Assembly (NCBI RefSeq): GCF_905171765.1
Contig: NC_053391.1
Coordinates: 155,491,565-155,555,564, forward strand
DNA: 64,000 bases
Reading direction: 5' to 3'
From: Bufo bufo
Lineage: Eukaryota > Chordata > Amphibia > Anura > Bufonidae
Positions within the stretch are counted from its first letter, which is position 1. Every line of letters starts with the position of its first letter. Under the pieces are notes generated by a model, which saw only the letters and a program-made list of their open reading frames with translations, searched no databases and had not been told where the DNA came from. The position numbers were made by a program, and so were the translations under genes. Below are positions 36,801 through 42,800 of this stretch, in pieces.

Positions 36801-39800
36801 CCTCAATCGGTATTTGGTGGAAGCAGGAATATCAAACCCCTTAATCAGTATTTTGCGGAAGCAGGTATATAGAACCCCTTAATCAATATTTGGTGGAAGC
36901 AGGTATATAGCACCCCTCAATCAGTATTTTGTTAAGGCAGGTATATCACAACCCTCAATCAGTATTTTGTGGAGGCAGGTATATAGCACCCCTCAATCAG
37001 TATTTTGTTAAGGCAGGTATATCAAGCCCCTTAATCAGTATTTTGTGAAGGCAGGTATATCGCACCCCTCAATCAGTATTTTGTGGAAACAGGTATATAG
37101 AACCCCTTAATCAATATTTGGTGGAAGCAGGTATGTCGCACCCCTCAATCTGTATTTTGTGGAAGCAGGTTTATCAAACCCCTTAATCAGTATTTTCTGG
37201 AAGCAGGTATATTGCACCCCTCAATCAGTATTTTGTGGAAGCAGGTATATAGAACCCCTTAATCAATATTTGGTGGAAGCAGGTATATCGCACCCCTCAA
37301 TCAGTATTTTGTGGAAGCAGGTATATCGCAGGCCTCAATCATTATTTTGTGGAAGCAGGTATATCAAACCCCTTAATCAGTATTTGGTGGAAGCAGGTAT
37401 ATAGCACCCCTCAATCAGTATTTTGTGGAGGCAGATATATTGCACCCCTCAATCAGTTTTTTGGGAGGCAACAGGTATATCACACCCGTTGCATATAGTT
37501 GTTCCAATAGTGCTTGTCCCTCTATATTGCTGCGGTATTGCAGTAAAACCGCACAAAACTGCGGCACAATACAAATTCACTATAATATACTTTCTATGTT
37601 AGAAAGTATATTATAAGTATATCACACCCCTCAATATATCATACATATCAATAGCACACCTATAGCAGTCCTTAAAAGGACTTTTGTGTCCCTATTAGCT
37701 ACCGTTTGGTGTCCCTAACAGTCTGTCCCTGCTCCACAAAGCAACCTCTCCCTACACTGGCAAAAGACAGAATGTAAAATGGCTTCCAGATCAGGTTCTG
37801 TTATAGGGTGAGGGTGTGTCCATGTGCTAAATCGTCTCAATTGTCTGTCCTGTCCCACCTGATGGATGTGTCATGGGTCAAAGTTCGGCGCAATGCACAA
37901 GAATGTGGCGCATGCGAACATCGCTATTTGTTCGCATGTTCGGCGAATCGCGAACATGCAAAGTTCACCGTGATGGCCATCTTTAATGTTTAATAGGGTA
38001 TTTGGAGCGCTTTTATGCTGGTTTTACAGATTGAGAAAAATTTACTTATCCTATAGATGGCACATTTTTAAAACGACATGCACTAAATTTATCACAGTGG
38101 CTCAGGCTGCATAATAATTTAGTGTAGGGTCAAGAAGTTTTGTTTAACTTTATACCAACTGTTGGTTGTCTTAGTTTTAGATAGAATTTTACTCCAGAAT
38201 TGTGCAATTTTGGCAAAAATATTAGCACTGTAAGCCATGACCCCTTCCCCCCTCCTTTTCAGGCTAGGAGCACATAACTTCTCTAAAACTACATGCACCA
38301 AATTTTGGGGATGTTTTCTTTGCCATAGACATCCATTGTTTTCTGCTCCTGTTTTAACATTGTTTTTGACATTTGTTGCGGTGTCTTTTATTATAGAGAT
38401 GCACAAAAGAAGTGATATTAGAAGGTGGTACAGTACATACAGTAGTCTACTGTATAAAAATGCTTGGCTTGCCAAAAAAAAGTACAAAAACTATGCAATA
38501 TACTGTTTGTAAAAAGCGTCAGAAAATTCAACAAAAATGCCTCGAAAATAAAGGGACGCTCCTGCATACACTATGGGAATGTGACGCTATAAAACCCTTA
38601 TGGAAGGCTACGGAAACTCTCATATACACTGTATTGAAACTACATGTTACCCTAACTCCCCAGCTGGCTCTGTTGTTGTTGGGACTCGATGATCTGCCAA
38701 ACAATTTCAGGTCAATAGTCGCACATATTGTTATGGCGGCAAAACTAGTCATAACGAGACATTGGAAATCGGTGGACACTCCCCATATAAAAGAAGTCTG
38801 GCAGGCTGTGAATAACACTTGTTCATTCGAACAAACTATTGCAAGGGTCCAGGACAAACTTCATACATACCACTATAGATGGGATGAGTGGTTGAACAGT
38901 ACCTACTATTGCTCTCAGTCTTGAGGGCTGTTTCTGCATTGTTTTGATGTGTTATTTGTCTTTATATTATTGTTAGACTTTTCTATGTTACTATTCAACT
39001 CACTTATCATTTTTGTTCACTTCGGTGATATAAGTTTATTATGCGACTGTAATCAAGTCTGAACTCCTATATTTGATATTTTCTCTGTATCATGGAAAAG
39101 TATTTTTTGTTTTATTTGTTTTAAAAAACTTTAATAAAAAGAATTTTACAAGAAAAATGCCTCGAAAAATGCTATTTTTGTGACTCAAAAAATGCTATTT
39201 TTGTATGAAGAAAGCCAAAGTGAGTGAGAGCCTTTAAAGTGTAACTGTTGATTTACAGAGCTATATGGCGACATGTGTCCCACGACAATTAGTCGCGCGT
39301 CACATAGGGTACAAATATATTGCAACATTGATGTCGCTCAAATGTCACGCAACAATTTTTATAATGATAGTCTATAGTGTTGCACTGGGACATGTGACAT
39401 GCTGCGACTGCGATGCGATGCGACAGTCACAGAAAAATCCATTTTGGATGGATTTTTCACGACTGTTGTGTTGCTGTTGCAGCATGTCGCAGTGCGACAC
39501 CATAGACTATCATTATAAAAATTGTCGCACAGCACCAAAACATGGATACCGGCTGTGTGCATTCTGTATTTTGCGGAACGGAACAGCTGGCCCCTAATAT
39601 AATATTCCTATTATTGTCTGTTACACAGACAATAATAGGACATGTTCTAATTTTTTTTTGCACAACGGCCATGCTGACATAAAGGCATTTTTTTTTCCTG
39701 TCCCATTAAAGTGAATGTTTCCGCATACAGGCTGCAAAAAAATGGAACTGACAGAGAAAAAAAATACATTTGTGTTCATGAGCCCTTAAAGGCTGCGCTC

Positions 39801-42800
39801 ACACGGGCGAGATTTCCGCGCGGGTGCAATGCGGTAGGTGAACGTATTGCACCCGCACTGAATCCCGACCCATTCATTTCAATGGGGATGTTCAGATGAG
39901 CGATGATTTTCACGCATCACTTGTGCGTTGCGTGAAAATCGCAGCATGCTCTATATTCTGCGTTTTTCACGTAACGCAGGCCCCATAGAAATGAATGGGG
40001 TTGCGTGAAAATCGCAAGCATCCGCAAGCAAGTGCGGATGCGGTGCGATTTTCACGCACGGTTGCTAGGAGATGATCGGGATGGAGACCAGATTATTATT
40101 ATTTCCCCTTATAACGTGGTTATAAGGGAAAATAATAGCATTCTGAATACAGAATGCATAGTAAAACAGCGCTGGAGGGGTTAAAAAAATAATAATAATA
40201 ATTTAACTCACCTTAGTCCACTTGATCGCGATGCCCGGCATCTCCTTCTGTCTCCTTTACTGAACAGGACCTGTGATGAGCATTCATTATAGGTCAAGGA
40301 CCTTTGATGACGTCACTCCGGTCATCACATGATCCATCACATGATCTTTTACCATGGTGATGGATCATGTGATGACCGGAGTGACGTCATCAAAGGTCCT
40401 TTACCTGTAATTAATGCTCACCACAGGTCCTGTTCAGCAAAGGAGACAGAAGGAGATGCCGTGCTGCGATCAAGTGGACTAAGGTGAGTTACATATTTTT
40501 TTTTTTAACCCCTCCAGCGCTAGTTTACTATGCATTCTGTATTCAGAATGCTATTATTTTCCCTTATAACCATGTTATAAAGGGAAATAATACAATCTAC
40601 AGAACACCGATCCCAAGCCCGAACTTCCGTGAAGAAGTTCGGGTTTGGGTACCAAACATGTGCGATTTTTCTCACGTGAGTGCAAATTTTCCCGCAACGC
40701 CCTTGTGAACCCAGCCAAACGGTCTCTCCCATGGCATCTAAACAGCTATGCTGCTTTTGCATTTTTGAATTTAAATTATCATGAAAGTAATGAACTTTGG
40801 ATGAACCAAAGGAGAGCAGTGCACATTCTTAGGCATATTTTACACTTTTTATTCCATATGTAAAAAAAATAATTTAAACTTACCCTGTGGGGCATTGTAA
40901 ATAAATTCTGCAGGCTTGCTTTGATATTTTATGTCGGGGGAATCACAAAGTGCATTTGATACTGACCCCACCAGTCTAGAATGCATGCGTAGTTTTAGAG
41001 TGTGATACTTTGTTGTCAATACTAGCTAAAAAAGAAAGAAAGAAAATGGTGAAATGATTAACATCAAACACTATCTAAATTTAAAAACTAGTTTTAGGCC
41101 TCATACACACAACTGTTTTTCGGATCCGCTGCCGAGCCGCAGTTTTTGCGGCTTGGGTGCAGACCCATTCACTTCAATAGGGCCGCAAAAGATGCGGACA
41201 GCACTCCGTGTGCTGTCCGAAACCGTTGCTCTGTTCCGAGGCCCCGCAAAAACAAATATAGCATGTCCTATTCTTGTCCATTTTGCGGACAAGAATAGGC
41301 ATGTCTACAATGGGCTGCCCGTTCCACAAATTGCAGAAGGCACACGGGCAGCTTCCGTTTTTTGCGGATCTGCAGTTTGCGGACCGCAAAAAAGGCACGG
41401 TCGCGTGCATGTAGCCTTATATGAATAAATATGGAAGGCAGTTTTACACTTCACTCACTATTCTCTACATAACTGAAGAAATTAAATATTCAGTTTTCCT
41501 AATAATGTATTTTCTAACAAATAGAAATTGCAGGAGGACAAATTATGTGGTTCATATCAAAAGAGAAAAAAAAAGAGATGTCAATCTCTCTCACCCTCAG
41601 GGTTCAGTAACCTTCAGCACTCCAGCTGTTGTGAAAATTAAATTCCCAGCATGCTCCATTCATTTATTTGAGAGTTCTGAGAAGGGCAGAGAAAGTATGC
41701 ATGCTGGGAGTTGTAGTTTCACAACAGCTGGAGTGTCGGAGATTGCCTACCCCTCGTCTAAAGCTTTAGGTGTCCACAGCCTGCTAACCCCTGAAATACG
41801 CACAGCATTTTCATGTATGCTTTAGGCCTCTTGCACACGAACGTGTGCTGCCCGTGCTGCGGACCGCAAATTGCGGTCCGCAATGCACGGGCACCGACCG
41901 TAGGCCGCATACACTTGAATGGGGTCCGCGATCTGTCCGTTCCACAAAAAGAACAAGTTCTATCTTTTTGTGCAACGGAAGAACGGAACGGAACCGCACG
42001 GAAGCAATCTATAGTGCTTCCATAGGGTTCCGTTCTGTGCTTTCGTCCCATTCCGCACCGCATCTCCGGATTTCAAGTGAATGGGTCCGCATCCGTGATG
42101 GCTGGTGACCCATGTATTGCGGAACCGCCATATGCAGTCCGCAGCACGGGCACGAAGCCCTTATGTTTGTGTTTAAAAAAATATGAGGGAACCTATGAGA
42201 AATACTGGTACAGGGTTTGAGGGGTTTGGTGACTAACATAGGGGTTCTTTCTATGGTGTCACAGTAGCCGCCTATACAAATCTGCCCTGCAACCACTAAA
42301 TAAGGAACACTGGATCTAATAGGAAGTCAGTAATACCTTGGACAGGGATCAGCAACCTTCGACACTCCAGCTGTTCTGAAACTTCCAGAATCCTCCTTTT
42401 TACCTCTATAGTAGTTACAAGAACAGCCGTGTAAGTGTACATGCTGGGAGTTATAGTTGCACAGCAGATGGAGTGGAGTGGTTGCTGATCCCAGAGCTAG
42501 GATAACACGTTATGTGACCTGTTCATTATCATTATCATAAAGCAAGATATAACATACAATTGTATGATTCTAACGTCTTTTCAAAATAACTGAACTCTCC
42601 ATGCAAAGATGTTAAGAATAATATAAATATTAATAATGATCAATGCATAATAATGAATGCTGATAATAATAAAACAGTCATTACCCATTTTTCTTTATCC
42701 AGAAATCGATAGGATAACTTATAGCAAACACTAAAATCTCCCCTTTCTGCAATTTCTTCTGCTTCCCAGGAAATATTGACAGAGTTGAAGCCAAAATTTG

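Larger units (their letters stand above)
33309..37985 (-). mobile_element. hAT-3: decayed hAT transposon, 8-bp duplication
   Basis: 4677 bp between perfect 8-bp copies of atgtttaa (33301-33308 and 37986-37993). The ends read 'tagtgatggaggaacatc' and reversed 'taaagatggccatcacgg', with 'ttcgcga' phrases inside both. A ZBED-type transposase lies on the minus strand, with tandem repeats on both sides of it. It sits in the intron between receptor D1 and D2 exons, in the same direction as the receptor gene. Confidence 0.92.

Noticed and set aside
36655..37490. CRISPR-like periodic 38-bp array
   Set aside because: Units are contiguous with no unique spacers, no cas genes, and the context is a eukaryotic transposon. 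The 41-bp array at 59195-59935 is rejected for the same reason.
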